In this document: piece after piece, positions 45,970 through 57,716 of the stretch
How positions within the stretch are numbered: the stretch's first letter is position 1
Layout: the number at the start of each line of letters is the position of its first letter
Source: Lepeophtheirus salmonis
Taxonomy: Eukaryota > Arthropoda > Copepoda > Siphonostomatoida > Caligidae
Assembly: GCF_016086655.4 (NCBI RefSeq)
Contig: NC_052135.2
Span: 13,854,363-13,918,362 of the forward strand
Reading direction: 5' to 3'
DNA: 64,000 nucleotides
Notes under the pieces: generated by a model
Told to the model about the DNA's origin: nothing
Seen by the model: the letters and a program-made list of their open reading frames with translations, nothing else
Database searches by the model: none
Program-made: the position numbers and the translations under genes

Positions 45970-46995
45970 TAAAAAATCTGTTATATTCTTACTATACTTC
46001 GAAATTAAAGAAGGAAATATATGATCCTTAGTGTGGAGGTTTATTAACAATTAATAAAAGTGATATTTGGTTAAAAGTTCAACAAATGCGGCGAATGATA
46101 CTTTTCACAAATTTATATTGTCATAACTAGACATGAACTGATGTCAAAATATTTTTCCATCCGACATTTTACAAATGATGAGAATGTAACCGTAACCCTG
46201 AAAAAATAGATTTGTATTGTTTAACAACAGATTCATATCCTACGAATATAATATTTAAAAAAACAATCAAAAGTATATATTTATTAGTAGCTTTTCAGTG
46301 ACAATACTTTTTTTTAGCCTCTGCAGTCTGACTGATTATTTAGAATTTGCAATAGCTCAAGAAAATTCCTTTGGTTTTAACCATCATTGGTTAATGCTTT
46401 ACTGGCTTGGAATGTATGACTTGTGAGGGACAAATTTATTCATATAATAAAAATTTAAGTTATAAATTATGTCTTCATAAAATTTGATCCTGGTTTAATA
46501 ATAATGACCGTTTAAAAAAAAGAACGATTTTAGGATGGCACACTTGACAAGTCTTCCTAATAAATAAATCTTATTTCATAATGTATTGACCAGGGAGGCA
46601 AACATTGTGTCGTACTCTTTTTAAGAAGTTCATAAGTCATTACTAGGGTTACCGACTCTCTGAAAAATATATAAGGGACACCCCATTGGCAGGGACGGCC
46701 GATCCGATTGCCTTCACCTTTCCATGTACAGTGGTTTCCCCCCCTTCCCCGATTTTTAGTTTATTTCATTATCTTCTGCGCACGCAACAGTACTTCCTCA
46801 GCCAATAGGATGAGCGTATTCTGTGTCATTGTTAATTATGTAAATCTGGTGAGTTTTTTTAGCTGGCTCGTTAATTTGTATTTGCTAGTAAAGCGAAGAA
46901 ATTTTCTTTTCTCTAGCAGTTGTCATTATTATTTAATTCCGGAGTAGTAAAATTCCTCTTCTAAATAGATTCAATTATATTCAAAACCTCTTTGA
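45970..46995. other. Unassigned; GC-richer patch
   Basis: 46640-46960 is less AT-rich: AGGGTTACCGACTCTCTGAA, CATTGGCAGGGACGGCCGAT, then an 79-codon plus ORF with hydrophobic segments (LVYFIIFCA, LVNLYLLVK). I recognise no domain. It may be part of an undefined repeat, since AGGGTTxC..CTCTC is also found inverted near 2650. Confidence 0.35.
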
Positions 46996-46999
46996 TCGG

Positions 47000-47305
47000 T
47001 CGTGTGTGCTCATAAAAGACGGAGCGTAATTCTGAGGATTTGTTACAGACATATAATTGTAAGCCCTTGTTGGACTCAGAGTAGAATTGGGTATCGACGT
47101 CGGAGTGATTCTACCAAATGTCCTTGTTTATATCCTTTTCTCCTTCCTCTCTTGTCACAGCTGATGGTAGCTTATCTAATAAAACGTCATATGCAATATT
47201 ATTTCTCTCATTCAAAACATTCTTCAAATAATCAGGGTTACCATGTTGACTACCGGTTTCTTCTTTTAACATGCCTATTCTACACTGGATTTTCATCATT
47301 GGTCA
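47000..47305 (+). repeat. Family D dispersed repeat, best copy
   Basis: Runs from GCTCATAAAAGACGGAGCGT through AGCCCTTGTTGGACTCAGAG, TGTCACAGCTGATGGTAGCT and AATCAGGGTTACCATGTTGA to CATGCCTATTCTACACTGGA. The minus strand has a 62-codon frame (CRIGMLKEETGSQHGNPDYL, LDKLPSAVTREEGEKDINKD) continuing, after one stop, to YSESNKGLQLYVCNKSSELR and SVFYEH. Similar peptides appear in the other copies, so the repeat may derive from a coding sequence read on the minus strand. The 142-codon plus ORF is probably its shadow. Confidence 0.65.
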
Positions 47306-47309
47306 TGGT

Positions 47310-50300
47310 TCATATGCGTGAGTATGGTATCAGCTCATTGGCCCTAGAGCAGGACAAGGCCTGGGAACACGTTAAGCTTAAAATTTCATATAAAGCGCAT
47401 GTTATTCATTTTCCATTGGCCTTTTACTGAACATCCTGTTATAACGATACGATGTAGATGTCGTATATTTTGTCTGTTTTATCAGTTTAACGATTTATAT
47501 GCGATATGTCAGCCTACGTCTAGTCATCACCTAGCTAATCCGTAGCAATTTGACCATAATAATAAAAAGAAACCAATAGTCGGCTATTTGAAGCATATTT
47601 TGGGTGAAAAGCACATAGCTCTTAGGAAAAGAAAAATCACTTTACAGGTTGTCAACTCTAAAAAAAAGGTGTTCTAAAAAATCCAACTGATTAGCATCAC
47701 TTCATATTATCAGTTTTTTTAAGTGCAATTAATAGTCTTGAAAATACAGTAGTTTCATTACTACAGACAAGCATATATTCAGATAATCAATATTAATAAA
47801 AATACAAGGTTATACCATAAAGATTTTCCGACTGATGAGTTACTTCCACCATGCTTTTTAATAATGACGTCATACAGTATAACAGTTACCAAGAGTAGCT
47901 AAAAATCGTTTTCCTTGACTGCTACTGTTAGAGTACCACTGTAATACTCTATGACGTCAAAATCTGCTTATCCTGCCCAGCAGTTGGTACGGTACATCAA
48001 ATTGAAAATTCTAGCAAGGTCAATTAAATGATGGTTTTACTTTGTATTTCTATTACCCTTGTAGAAAATATCATTTCTGACAATCGTTCAAGTAACTCAA
48101 CATATAATTGACTGTTTTTCATTGATTGTGAGGGATGATTGAATCATTTTATTCTTTGTTGGTTGTCGCGAGTTGTGATTCTCATATAAATTGACAGTTG
48201 TCTATAATTTCGAAATGTTTTGATAGGTATGCACGATCTTATATAAGTAGTCATATCGTATGTATAATCCATGTACGTCAACTATTACTTTATATACTAC
48301 CCATAGATTGGTAAGAGCGTTTTAAAGCAAGAGCCATGTATACATAGTACTTTTTAAATTCATTTTACCGTTTTGTATATCACAAAAGATATTTGAATTG
48401 GGAAAATCTTTTCCCGTTAAGTACTCAAGGAAATGTATTTGGTTCTTTGTATCAGTTTAATTTGATCAGCTATTTATTCCATGACATGTATCTTTTGAGA
48501 TGGTATTTGAGTTACATGATTGTTTCAGAGGTATGACATATGCCGTTCAAAATACTTTTTTCCGCTTAATTTAAGCTAAATGATTACTTTAAAATATTTC
48601 AGCGTAAACCTTAGAGTTATTATGGGTTTAATATTTATATAAAATGTAGCCTATCAATTAATTATTTAAAAAACGGGATTCAAAATATTTACAGTTTATT
48701 TCTTTTATGAATATAAAAATGTTTTATGGACTATATTTTTCTAATTTGCTAAATTTTTAGTTACAAATCCATATAATTTGACGTCATATTGAAGAATAAT
48801 TCTAAATACTGTCAAAAATTATACTTCAAATTAAGCTTCTATAACTTATATAAATTAAATTAAATTATTTTTGTATAAATTATTGATCAATTTTCAAAAA
48901 AATTTGCTAATAACACTTTTTGGCTACTCTTCAAGTAGGTGAGGATGAGAGTAAAGAGGTGGAAGACATTTCTGAGTTTTTTTATACTATTGTTTTTTTC
49001 TATAGATACTCTATTAAATTTCACATAAAGATCGGGTTTTGGTCAACAAAAGATATGATTCTCTCTTGAGGATCTATTGTACTGTAATTACTCCATTTGA
49101 CGAAGAAATTAGTTTTCAAGTCCATATAGATTAGAATAGAATATAAGAGAATAATTTCTCCTGCGTACGCAAAAACCAGTCATTGATGGTATAAGGTTGT
49201 ATCAGGTAAAGTGTGACTTATCTTTGAGCACTCGGATGTCAAATTAATAGCACAAAGTACGTGAGTACCATTTGAAGGAAAAGTGTCTAGGTAAGAGACT
49301 ATACCTTTCAACAAGATAGTGTTCACTCTCACAAATCCAATATGATGCAAAAGCAGTATGCGACTCATTTTCCTAATTTTTGAATAAATAAATCTAGGCT
49401 TCCAGTCTGTATTTGAATCTTATGGATTTTGGACTGGGGCTCATTATAAAGGAAATATACTTAATTTAACTTGGAAAGTTTTATAGAGTTATTCTTCCAA
49501 GTTAATCCTGATTAATTATCATCATTTTCGTAAATAAACATAGACTTGTTAAACTTAGGTTCATTTTATAATTTACTATCTGCTTACAAAGATAAAAGTT
49601 AGTACCTTTAGACCTTATAAGTCATTTTCATTCAATCAACCAATGATTTCCAATAATTATACAAAATCCATTTTTGAGTGTAGATGAATACAATTAATTA
49701 ATTAACAAACCTCTGGTAACTATAAATTTAACAGGGTTTTTTTCTTTCATCCAAGACACAATTATTTTTTTGTCATGATTAGGTAAATGTAGTGTAAACG
49801 TTTAGATTTAGAATATAACAAATCTTTACAATATATATTTAGATAAATATTAATATTTATATAGCATTAAATACATGTTTATAATTAATATTATAGTATA
49901 TTTAATATATATACTTTTTACTAATTTTTTAGATGATATAGTAAAATGAATGAAACATGTCGAAGATGGAGTAGAAATTATGTGTCTTTCCATATTTTAT
50001 TCTTAAGAATAAAATATCAGTAACAATGATTAGAAAACTACCGTTAATGTTAAATAGATAAGAAAATGTCCCATGTTTAACCATTTATAAAATAACTTTT
50101 GAAGTACAAAATGATAAATATATATTTGACACTTGGTATTAAAAAAGCAAAATTGGATTACGAAAAATGATAAAAATATCTTCACTTAATACACAGTATC
50201 AAAAGAGTATGTAAATTTACTCAAAACATCTTTAGAATTAAAGTACTCATAATTTGAAGCAAATTAGAGCAATGTTGTACGAAAATTTTGAAATATATAC

Positions 50301-50890
50301 TTATAATCTACAATATTTAATAGAATAAAAATACTGTATCTCGATTTAACTCGATAATTTTTAAGAAACAAAATTTTTTTTTTCAGATTTTCAAATCAAA
50401 ACACTACATTAAAAAAAAAAAATGTATCCAGGAAGGAAATTTTTTCGTACGTTTGAAGGTTATTTTCTTCTTAAGATGAATAAAATCTAAAATTAAACAT
50501 CCTGTGGCACAAATTTACAAAATTTTGTCATTACGGTTCACCCTAATGAGCATAAACATATTGAAAAACAGCAAACCGTCGTTTAACTTCCGTAGAAAGA
50601 AGATTGTGCATTTTAAGCTTAAAAATAAGACTTACTCCTCATAATTTTGGATAAGGGGCTTGTAATTTCTTGTAGATATTCATTGTTTAAAGGTCGAATA
50701 TGGCTAACAGGGTTTGTTTCATACCTAGAAAGGAATCATTGTATTCTTTAGTTTAGATTAAGAAATGCCTTGAATCGAATTATTGACATATATATAAATA
50801 AACATAAAGAAACTATGTGTTATATCAATGCAAATGTAAACAATTGTATCAAAGAATATCTCAACATAAAGGATGATACCCTCAAAACGA
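47310..50890. other. Unassigned AT-rich sequence (3.6 kb)
   Basis: The longest stretch without a recognised element. One minus frame at 49180-49368 is somewhat GC-richer (LLLHHIGFVRVNTILLKG), but no family is recognised and splice signals are weak. 49860-50400 is extremely AT-rich. Confidence 0.45.
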
Positions 50891-50898
50891 TTCAATTA

Positions 50899-51000
50899 GT
50901 ATTGGGTTTCAATCTGGAAATCCTAGACGGGTCTGAAACTGTTATAATTTTTGTTGTACGAACCCATTCAGTAATTTAAAATAAAATTCGAACAAGATTG
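50899..51000 (+). repeat. Family C left-end fragment
   Basis: TA then GTATTGGGTTTCAATCTGGA, AATCCTAGACGGGTCTGAAA and CTGTTATAATTTTTGTTGTA match the C left arm. It then fades; no right end is seen. A 69-codon ORF overlapping it is not a gene. Confidence 0.6.
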
Positions 51001-51254
51001 GTGGAACAAAAAAGTGTCTAATATAAAGGAAATAGTATTTATATGTAGTAGGGTGTCAATTATTTAATTTTTGTGAAAAAGCAAAGATATAAAGGCTCCA
51101 TATCTTGAATGCCTTTGAAACATTTTTTTTTAATGTTTCGTCTGACTATAACAAATATTTTCCTTTTTGACAAATAATGGCGAGACGAAAGATGACAAAA
51201 TAAGAAGAAATTATCATTCGATTTATCCATTTGAATGTAGATATCTATCTACTG

Positions 51255-51915
51255 GTGATGGGAAGATTCCAAAAAAATCCTGATTACGAATGTTAATATT
51301 TTAAATGATGGTTAAAAAATAGCATTTTGCTTTCAGGGGCGTCTAAAGGATTATATTTTAGGGGGGGGACTTAGTTTTTGTAATTTTTTAGAACAAAAGT
51401 GCCAAAACAAAGATTTTTTTTTTTTGAAAAAATTTACAAAATGAAGTATTACATATTTGAAAAAAATTCAAATACACAATTTCCATATTAGAAATTTTCT
51501 CAAAAATCCACGACTAATCACAAAAAATTATTTTTTTTTTGAAAAAAAATTTAACAAACATGGCTATTCTCCAAAAATTAAATTTTTTGGAAACAAAATT
51601 CAAAAATCCCCAACTGCTCTCTATCAAATCTTTTTTTTAGAAAAAAAAATTTACAAGTTCAATTTCTAACATGAAATTTTTGAAAAAAAAAAATTCAAAT
51701 ATTATTTTTTTGAAGAAAAATTTCAAAAATACATAGTTTGTTGAAAGAGAATTTTTGGAAAAAAATTTAATTAATTGTCAAATATTAAATAATATTTTAA
51801 AAGCAACAATTCATTAATTTATGGGAAGGACTTTAAAAATTATTTCCACAATGACGCGCTCCCGATTCCAGAAAAAAATACCCGATTCTCCAATTCCGAT
51901 TAATCATCCCATCAC
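51255..51915 (+). mobile_element. Family B composite element (with A inside)
   Basis: Left terminus GTGATGGGAAGATTCC, right terminus AATCATCCCATCAC then TA. AAATAGCATTTTGCTTT leads into CAGGGGCGTCTAAAGGATTA, the A left end, at the same junction as in 24694. The A core follows with many units; the A right terminus is lost and the B right arm resumes (CCCGATTCTCCAATTCCGAT). 661 bp; no transposase. Confidence 0.85.
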
Positions 51916-52082
51916 TACTATCTACACAACAATATTTCATCTACTAATTTTTATGTAAACGGTAAAGAAGAGTGTGACTGAGTCATTAAGACGAAGACAT
52001 CTCGTATAACTTAAGTGTTTTTGAAGTTTTCATTTATGTATATATATATCACTTATTGTTTACATAATATATATAACTGTTA

Positions 52083-53101
52083 GTGTTGAAAGATTTTTCG
52101 GTTCCGTCTTAAATGATTTTTTCCTCACAGACCGATTTGAATCAATTTATTCGCTCTCAATCTATGACCGATTCTATATCCTATTTTGATTTATGAGCTG
52201 TACAAATATCATTTATGCAACACAATCAAATTTATATTAAATTATTGTAGGTTGATCTTCAAAATTTGGAAGCACACATAACGTTATTGACAAAACATCA
52301 ATGGAATTGGTCATTAAAAAAAATTGAATCAAATTTCATAAATCCAAAGATATTCACAAAAAATTACATTTTTTTGGATATAATTTCAAACATGCATAAA
52401 CACTTACAGAATTCTTTTCTTTTTTTAAATACATTTTTTTAAAACAAATTTAAAGAATCCATAGCAAATCCCAAAAAAATAATTTATTTTCTAAAAAAAT
52501 TTCAAATATTATATTTTTTTTAAAGTCCATAGTTATTCACTAAAAAATTTCTAAGACTAAGTTTTACATATTAAATTTTTGTGAAACTTTGTTCAAAAAT
52601 CGACAGAGCTACAAAAAGTTAATTTTGTTGTAGAAAAATTTCAAAAATCAAAAATTCACCTATAGAATCGTTCTTCAAAATTTGGGCTCGATTTTTGGAA
52701 AATCATTTACAAAATTCATAGACACTCAAAAAAGAGAAATTTTTTTGGATATAAATTTCAAAAATTACATTTTTTTAAAACAAATTTAAAATCCATAAGC
52801 AAAACCCAAGAAATTAAATTTTTTTCAAAAAAAATTTCGAATATTAAATTTTTTGGACATTTTTTTCAAAAATCGACAGCTATTCACAAAATTTTTTTTT
52901 TTTTTTTTTTTCGCTCTGCTGCAACCACCCCCTGCGGACACCCATGAATCCAGACCAAATTTTTCTTTAGTACCGATCTACATCTAATTTTCTTTGAGAC
53001 CCGTCCAAACTGATCATTTTTAAAGTACCAAATTTTTTCGCTCCACTATAAATCATCACGGTCTCAGACCTGTCAAGGATTTTCAGACTTAACCCCAACA
53101 C
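52083..53101 (+). mobile_element. Family C element with nested family A
   Basis: TA, then GTGTTGAAAGATTTTTCGGT at the left; TCAGACTTAACCCCAACAC, then TA at the right. The outer arms carry the C phrases (CGGTCTCAGACC, AAAATTTGGTCTGG in inverse). The middle, 52313-52946, is family A core ending in CCACCCCCTGCGGACACCCATG. The A core here is duplicated: CATTTTTTTAAAACAAATTT recurs about 337 bp apart (52434 and 52771). Confidence 0.8.
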
Positions 53102-53104
53102 TAA

Positions 53105-53885
53105 TAAATAAGTATGTCAATAGGTCGCTTATAAAGTGTGACAAAAAAAACAAAAAACAGAATAGATACTTAGGTAATCCTGAGACAAAAGTGATGAATA
53201 ACTATAATCCTATAAAATTTGATATTCTGTTTTTTAAGACACCTTGGGAGATTTGAGTTTTGAAATGAGAGAGGAAGGGATATAATATATAATATGTATT
53301 TCTGGATAATATTTGGACAAAATCAATGCTTTATCCTTGAAAATTGCCTATTAAATGACTTCAGAAACGTGACTGAATATTTTACATAAGCTCATATCGA
53401 TTTAGGTGGTAGATATGAAACCACGTTGCTTGCTTGAAAAATAAGCATTACAATATTTGTCTGCATTATGATATCATCCACATGGGGTCAATTCTTTAAT
53501 CAAAATCCCTAGAATGTAACACTCCCCTAACAGCACAAGAGAATTGACCTCGGTTTCTTCATAGGAGAACGTACACTCAAAGGAACAAATATCACGTACT
53601 TCTGTAAAGAACATAACAAAACAATTATGAAAAATACTCATTTTTTATATTATTAATATTAGTATTAAAACCATTCGTGTAAATGGAATTCAAGGGCATT
53701 GACACAAACTATGAGATTTTTGCACTACGTGATTAGTTTTCTTAAAAACAATTACAATTTTCAATTCACAATTTATATTTGGTGCAGGGCACTGCAGTGC
53801 ATATATAAATACCCCAAAAATGGGATATTTGACCCACAAACACAAATAACTATATTTACCCTAGATAATACGTATTCATATTTAT
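53105..53885. other. Unassigned AT-rich sequence
   Basis: No gene or element recognised; 53510-53610 is slightly GC-richer but without an open frame of note. Confidence 0.45.
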
Positions 53886-53889
53886 AATA

Positions 53890-54072
53890 CAGTAACACCT
53901 TGAGATATGAATTCCTCAATATACGAGTTGTTTGAGATACAAGCTGGTAGCGAGTTGGCGGCGTAAGAACTTCTTTAACCATGTTTTATTCTTTCTTTCT
54001 TATGGGATAAACTGCTTTGACTTACGAGCTCCATCCGAGAAAGAATTAAACTCGTATGTCAAGGGATTATTT
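53890..54072. mobile_element. pogo/Tigger-like MITE
   Basis: Left end TA then CAGTAACACCTTGAGATATG; right end ACTCGTATGTCAAGGGATTA then TTTTA. Read inward, the right end is TCCCTTGACATACGAGT, an inverted match to the left (CCTTGAxATAxGA). A second inner pair, ATACGAGTTGTTTGAGATAC and GACTTACGAGCTCC, follows. CAGTxxxACCTTGAxxTACGAG ends with TA sites are typical of pogo-group elements. About 180 bp with no coding, so non-autonomous. Confidence 0.65.
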
Positions 54073-54233
54073 TATAGTGTATATGGCCATTAAACGCAAC
54101 AATGTCTGAAGTGAATCAATGTAAAGGATTAGAATTAATGTAGGTAAAGTTAATAGGAGATTAAGCTCCCACAAATGTGTTTTTTAAAGCTATATAATTC
54201 CAACTTTGTGTTGACCATAAAGTTTATGTTATA

Positions 54234-54285
54234 GTGTTGTCTTGAAGTTTAGAAATTCGAGACCGGTCTGAGGTCGTTCTAATTC
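54234..54285 (+). repeat. Family C left end cut by family A
   Basis: TA then GTGTTGTCTTGAAGTTTAGA and CGAGACCGGTCTGAGGTCGT match the first 50 bases of C. The A terminus begins directly after, so C continuity is broken here. Confidence 0.6.
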
Positions 54286-54480
54286 TAGGGGCGTCCGTAG
54301 GATTCTAAATATATACATATATTAGGGGGGGGGAAGGGCTTTGTAATTTTTGTCAAACAAAAATCGAAAAATTAAAATTTTTTCAAAAAAAAAAATCCTT
54401 ATCTGTTCTCTCAAAAGATTAAATTTTATGGGGAAAAAAATTGAAAAATTACATTACAAATATTTTTTATTTATTTTAAG
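54286..54480 (+). mobile_element. Family A element, truncated
   Basis: TAGGGGCGTCCGTAGGATTC opens the copy, followed by a TATA stretch, GGGGGGGGGAAGGGCTTTG and a few core units. It ends near 54480 without the right terminus, where LINE-derived sequence begins. Confidence 0.7.
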
Positions 54481-54540
54481 ATTATAACACTTGCAACATA
54501 AAATATTAAAAGTACAATAATAAATAAAAAGATAAATATA

Positions 54541-55260
54541 TTAAATTTGTAAGAATTTTCTCATTACCATAATTTTATTCTTTATAAGGATGATGCCACA
54601 AAGTTTCACTTTGTGGTATCTCGCCGAATAGATTACTGTACGTACCTTTGAAATGATTGTTTCTATTTCCATTCTGTTGAGATAGTTGGCTCCCGTTGAG
54701 ACGATCCAATCTCTTTTGGAGAGGAAATCTCGACAAAGAAACAAAAGAATAATACGTGCTCTGAGGTTTCTACAGCCTCTTTACAGAAGGAGCATTAAAC
54801 AGAAACAGAAGCGGATTTATTTGTTAAAATTGACAATGTGGCCACTCTATATCGCAGCCATTTTTCATGCATTGTGATAAAATGATTCTTGTGAATCAGC
54901 TTCGAGCTAACCTGATTAAGTTGAGCTTCGAATCTCGAACATCTTCTCTAAACTATTTTAGAAGCAGAGACGTCATTTTGCTTACTACCAATTTTTAAAA
55001 GTTTCCAATATGACTTTCGGGGTAGCCTTGGATACGTAGAATAAGGCAAATACAGGACTATGATCTGAAATCTGGGATGGAAAAGTTGCAACTCTGAAAG
55101 GAGGGAAGCAATAGACGGAGATACAAGGACGTAGTAGCCGACTTTTTATTTTACTTGTATAAGTCGTTTTCTGAGAAGATTTGTCGAAGTGAAGGCCTAA
55201 GTCTTTCAAGTAAAGGGACTGAATCACATTTTCTAGTTCCTTTGAGACTGGGGCTTAGGC
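54541..55260 (-). pseudogene. Non-LTR retrotransposon relic (APE endonuclease tail, CCHC)
   Basis: On the minus strand, 55227-54985 has a frame ending KIKSRLLRPCISVYCFPPFR, VATFPSQISDHSPVFALFYV then SKATPK. SRxxR followed by SDHxPV is the end of the AP-endonuclease domain of LINEs, with the catalytic His in SDH. The entire reverse transcriptase is missing. The remainder (54815-54541) gives CSFCKEAVETSEHVLFFC, a Cx2C-x8-H-x4-C finger typical of the LINE C-terminus, then in another frame RDWIVSTGANYLNRMEIETI and ISKVRTVIYSARYHKVKL. LINEs copy RNA into DNA at an endonuclease nick. The 7.6-kb relic shares this last block. Stops and shifts are frequent. Confidence 0.75.
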
Positions 55261-55504
55261 TCTTTTTGACGTACATAATTACTCTTCTGAATGGGTGGGA
55301 GTCCATTTATCATGTGCTACTTCCAAAGACATGGTGGGAGTTATAGAATAATTTTGATATGTCCGATATTCATGTGTCTATAAGAGACACTATGTCTATA
55401 TAGTGAATGCTAATTCCATACTTACACACTATAGAATTGGGATTGAATTTACATATATATTTATATTCCAAACAAGTCAATTTTAATAATTTTACTCTCA
55501 TTCT

Positions 55505-56245
55505 TATTGTTGATATTTTTTCCGTTTTCCAATTGAGCTTCCAAGTTGAATCCCCTCCTCAGTGATCACGGCCTTCAGGGTATCGACATTCGGGTGAGAA
55601 CACTTGTTCGTCTTACCTCCATGACGCTCCAAACAACCAAGTCCAGGGAGTTCATGTCGGGTGCTGACAAAGGCGAGAAGTCTGCCATCCAAAAGGAAGC
55701 CATGTTTTCCCTGTAGAAAAGCTACACCTTTTTGAACGTGTGTGCCGGAGTGCCGTCTTGGGCGAAAACATAGTTATACCTTGGGAACGTGCTCTTTAAC
55801 CATAGGAAGCCATGGTACCAAAGAACCTTGCAGTAGATGTATGTGTTGATTTTCTTGTTGGTCTTGAAGAAGTAGGGATGTATCTTGCTGCCGTCAGTGG
55901 GCAAGACACCAAGGACCATGACCTGAGCTGGAAGTTTGATCCTGAAGGTTCCCTCAACCTGAGCTCTTGATTAAGTGGAGAAGCAGTCATTTCGGCCGTT
56001 TGAAACAGCGTCCACTGTGAAGGTCTTCTTGTCTGAGATGGACTTGTGTTTGGAGGAGATGGCACAGCCTCTGCCGTTTTGCCTGTTTACTCGGATATTT
56101 TTGACGGCACAAAAACAAAACAAACATAAAATTGGAGTTTTTTGTCAGCTCTTTCGAATGAAGCCAAGTACAAAATTGTCAGACTTTTAGAACTGAGTCT
56201 ACACGGCCTCGAAAAGGATTCTAATTTTGGAGTCCTCGCCCTGTA
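55505..56245 (-). pseudogene. Tc1-like transposase deletion derivative (copy 2)
   Basis: From 56245 down: a non-coding lead (TTCATTCGAAAGAGCTGACA), then KHKSISDKKTFTVDAVSNGR then NDCFST (first catalytic Asp in SDKKTF), a stop, then LPAQVMVLGVLPTDGSKIHP, LWYHGFLWLKSTFPRYNYVF and AQDGTPAHTFKKV (second Asp), MADFSPLSAPDMNSLDLVVW (third) and lastly MSIP..SLRRGF. The catalytic triad positions are mostly preserved, but stops, frame changes and complete loss of the N-terminal helix-turn-helix make it non-functional. The lead and the C-terminal half match the 44.2-kb copy, which lacks a further 200 bp. The longest uninterrupted piece is 65 codons (55722-55919). Confidence 0.85.
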
Positions 56246-56249
56246 TTTA

Positions 56250-56590
56250 TTTTTAGTTATAAATTTATGGATGACTATCACTTTGATACTTATTAAGTTG
56301 TCTAGATACTCTCGATAGAAGTAACAATGATAATTATCATATAAATAGTTTTAAAAGAATATTGAATATACTCAAGTAAAACATGTGCAATACACTTCAA
56401 CTTCTTATCAAAAGGGGAAAAACAAACTTTAACTTTTTTTTCCAAGTTGATTACATAATTTGTTATCCATGTTGAAATTAAATGAATAATATCATGGAGG
56501 CTTGATTAGGAAATCTTCATGTAGGTATAGCATAACAATTGGCATTCTTCTCTCTTTTTTTATACACTATGTAAAGGATTATTTAAAAAT
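56250..56590. other. Unassigned AT-rich sequence
   Basis: Nothing recognised between the Tc1-like relic and the family C copy. Confidence 0.45.
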
Positions 56591-56592
56591 TT

Positions 56593-57195
56593 TTGTTGGA
56601 TTTCCGTTTGAAAATCTTAGACTACTCCAAGACCAGTATGATTTTTATTGGACCGAACTAATTCAGTATTTATATAAAGTTCGGTCTGATTCGGTCTCAC
56701 AAAAAAAATTGGTAATGATCGATCTTATTTAAAATTCAGCCTAGACTGATTTTATTGATGAATCATTGATGACGTCATGCGGGGGAGTCCACAAGGGGTG
56801 GGTTGTATAGGCTGGAGGGGCTTTAGTCCTCCCCAAATTATTGGTTTTTTTTTTTTACAAAAAAAAATTAATACTCGAAATTTCATTTTTGAAATTGAAA
56901 AAGAAAATAATTGTGAATAGCTGTAGATTTTGAAGCTTTTTTCGAAAAATGTAATATATGAAATATAAATTTTCAATAAAATTAACTTCTTTTTTTTTTC
57001 AAAAAAAAATAAAAAAATCAAGACACCCTAAGAAAAATCCTTACATTTGTGTTTCAAAATTGTAAACATGGACTTATAATAACACCAAAGGAAGCTAAAT
57101 GTGTTACGTCAATTTGATTTGTTCAAATTGGTATAGTAAAAATCACTGAAGACCGATCTCAACATAATATTTGATCTTGGACCAAGTCTCAAAAA
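56593..57195 (+). mobile_element. Family C element with nested family A
   Basis: Left GTTGGATTTCCGTTTGAAAATC and GACCAGTATGATTTTTATTG; right GACCGATCTCAACATAATAT and GGACCAAGTCTCAAAAAC. Between GATGACGTCATG (56775) and TTTGTGTTTCAAAATTGTAA (57047) lies about 270 bp of inverted family A (CGGGGGAGTCCACAAGGGGT at the left, core units inside). The copy at 42290 has GATGACGTCATGTGTGTTTC with nothing between. Confidence 0.75.
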
Positions 57196-57199
57196 CTTA

Positions 57200-57715
57200 T
57201 AACAATCTTTTGATATCACGTTTTCATTTCTAAGGACGCCGATATGAACCTTGTGGTCATTGAACTCTTTTTTCTTTTTATCATTTCGTCTTTATTTACT
57301 TTGACATGAATACTTAATACACACATCTATGACAAAGCACTTGATTCATTATAAGTATTTAAGTATGTATTTAAAAATGAGACTTCTTCCTTTGACACCA
57401 AACTATCTTCTTGTTCTTCTTTCTAAGAGTTGTACTGTTGTTTGCTTTCATGATCCACAATGAGCACCAATGAATTTTGATGACTAAGGGGTCGGCATAT
57501 ACTCTATCCACCCCTTTTATTTCTCTCTTTGATTCAATATACAATGTATAGGGATGTAAAAATACGTCGAAATCCTCGTGAACATGGTTATTGTTGGTGA
57601 TGTCCAAATAATGAATACAAATGTAGCTAAATATGCAAATAAAAAACTCAAAATGCAAATAAATGAGGTAAAATAGGATGTATTCTGGTAAAAAAAAAAT
57701 ATATAATTAAAATTT
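57200..57715. other. Unassigned; two overlapping minus-strand ORFs
   Basis: Frames of 95 and 67 codons (57371-57658, 57517-57720) include hydrophobic stretches (FFICIFSYICIHY; SFLFAYLATFVFIIW). I recognise no family, and the two overlap in different frames, so neither is claimed as a gene. Confidence 0.35.
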
Positions 57716-57716
57716 C

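Noticed and set aside
57371..57658. 95-codon minus ORF as a membrane protein gene
   Set aside because: Overlaps another hydrophobic frame, no recognised motif, AT-rich codon use; not distinguishable from chance.
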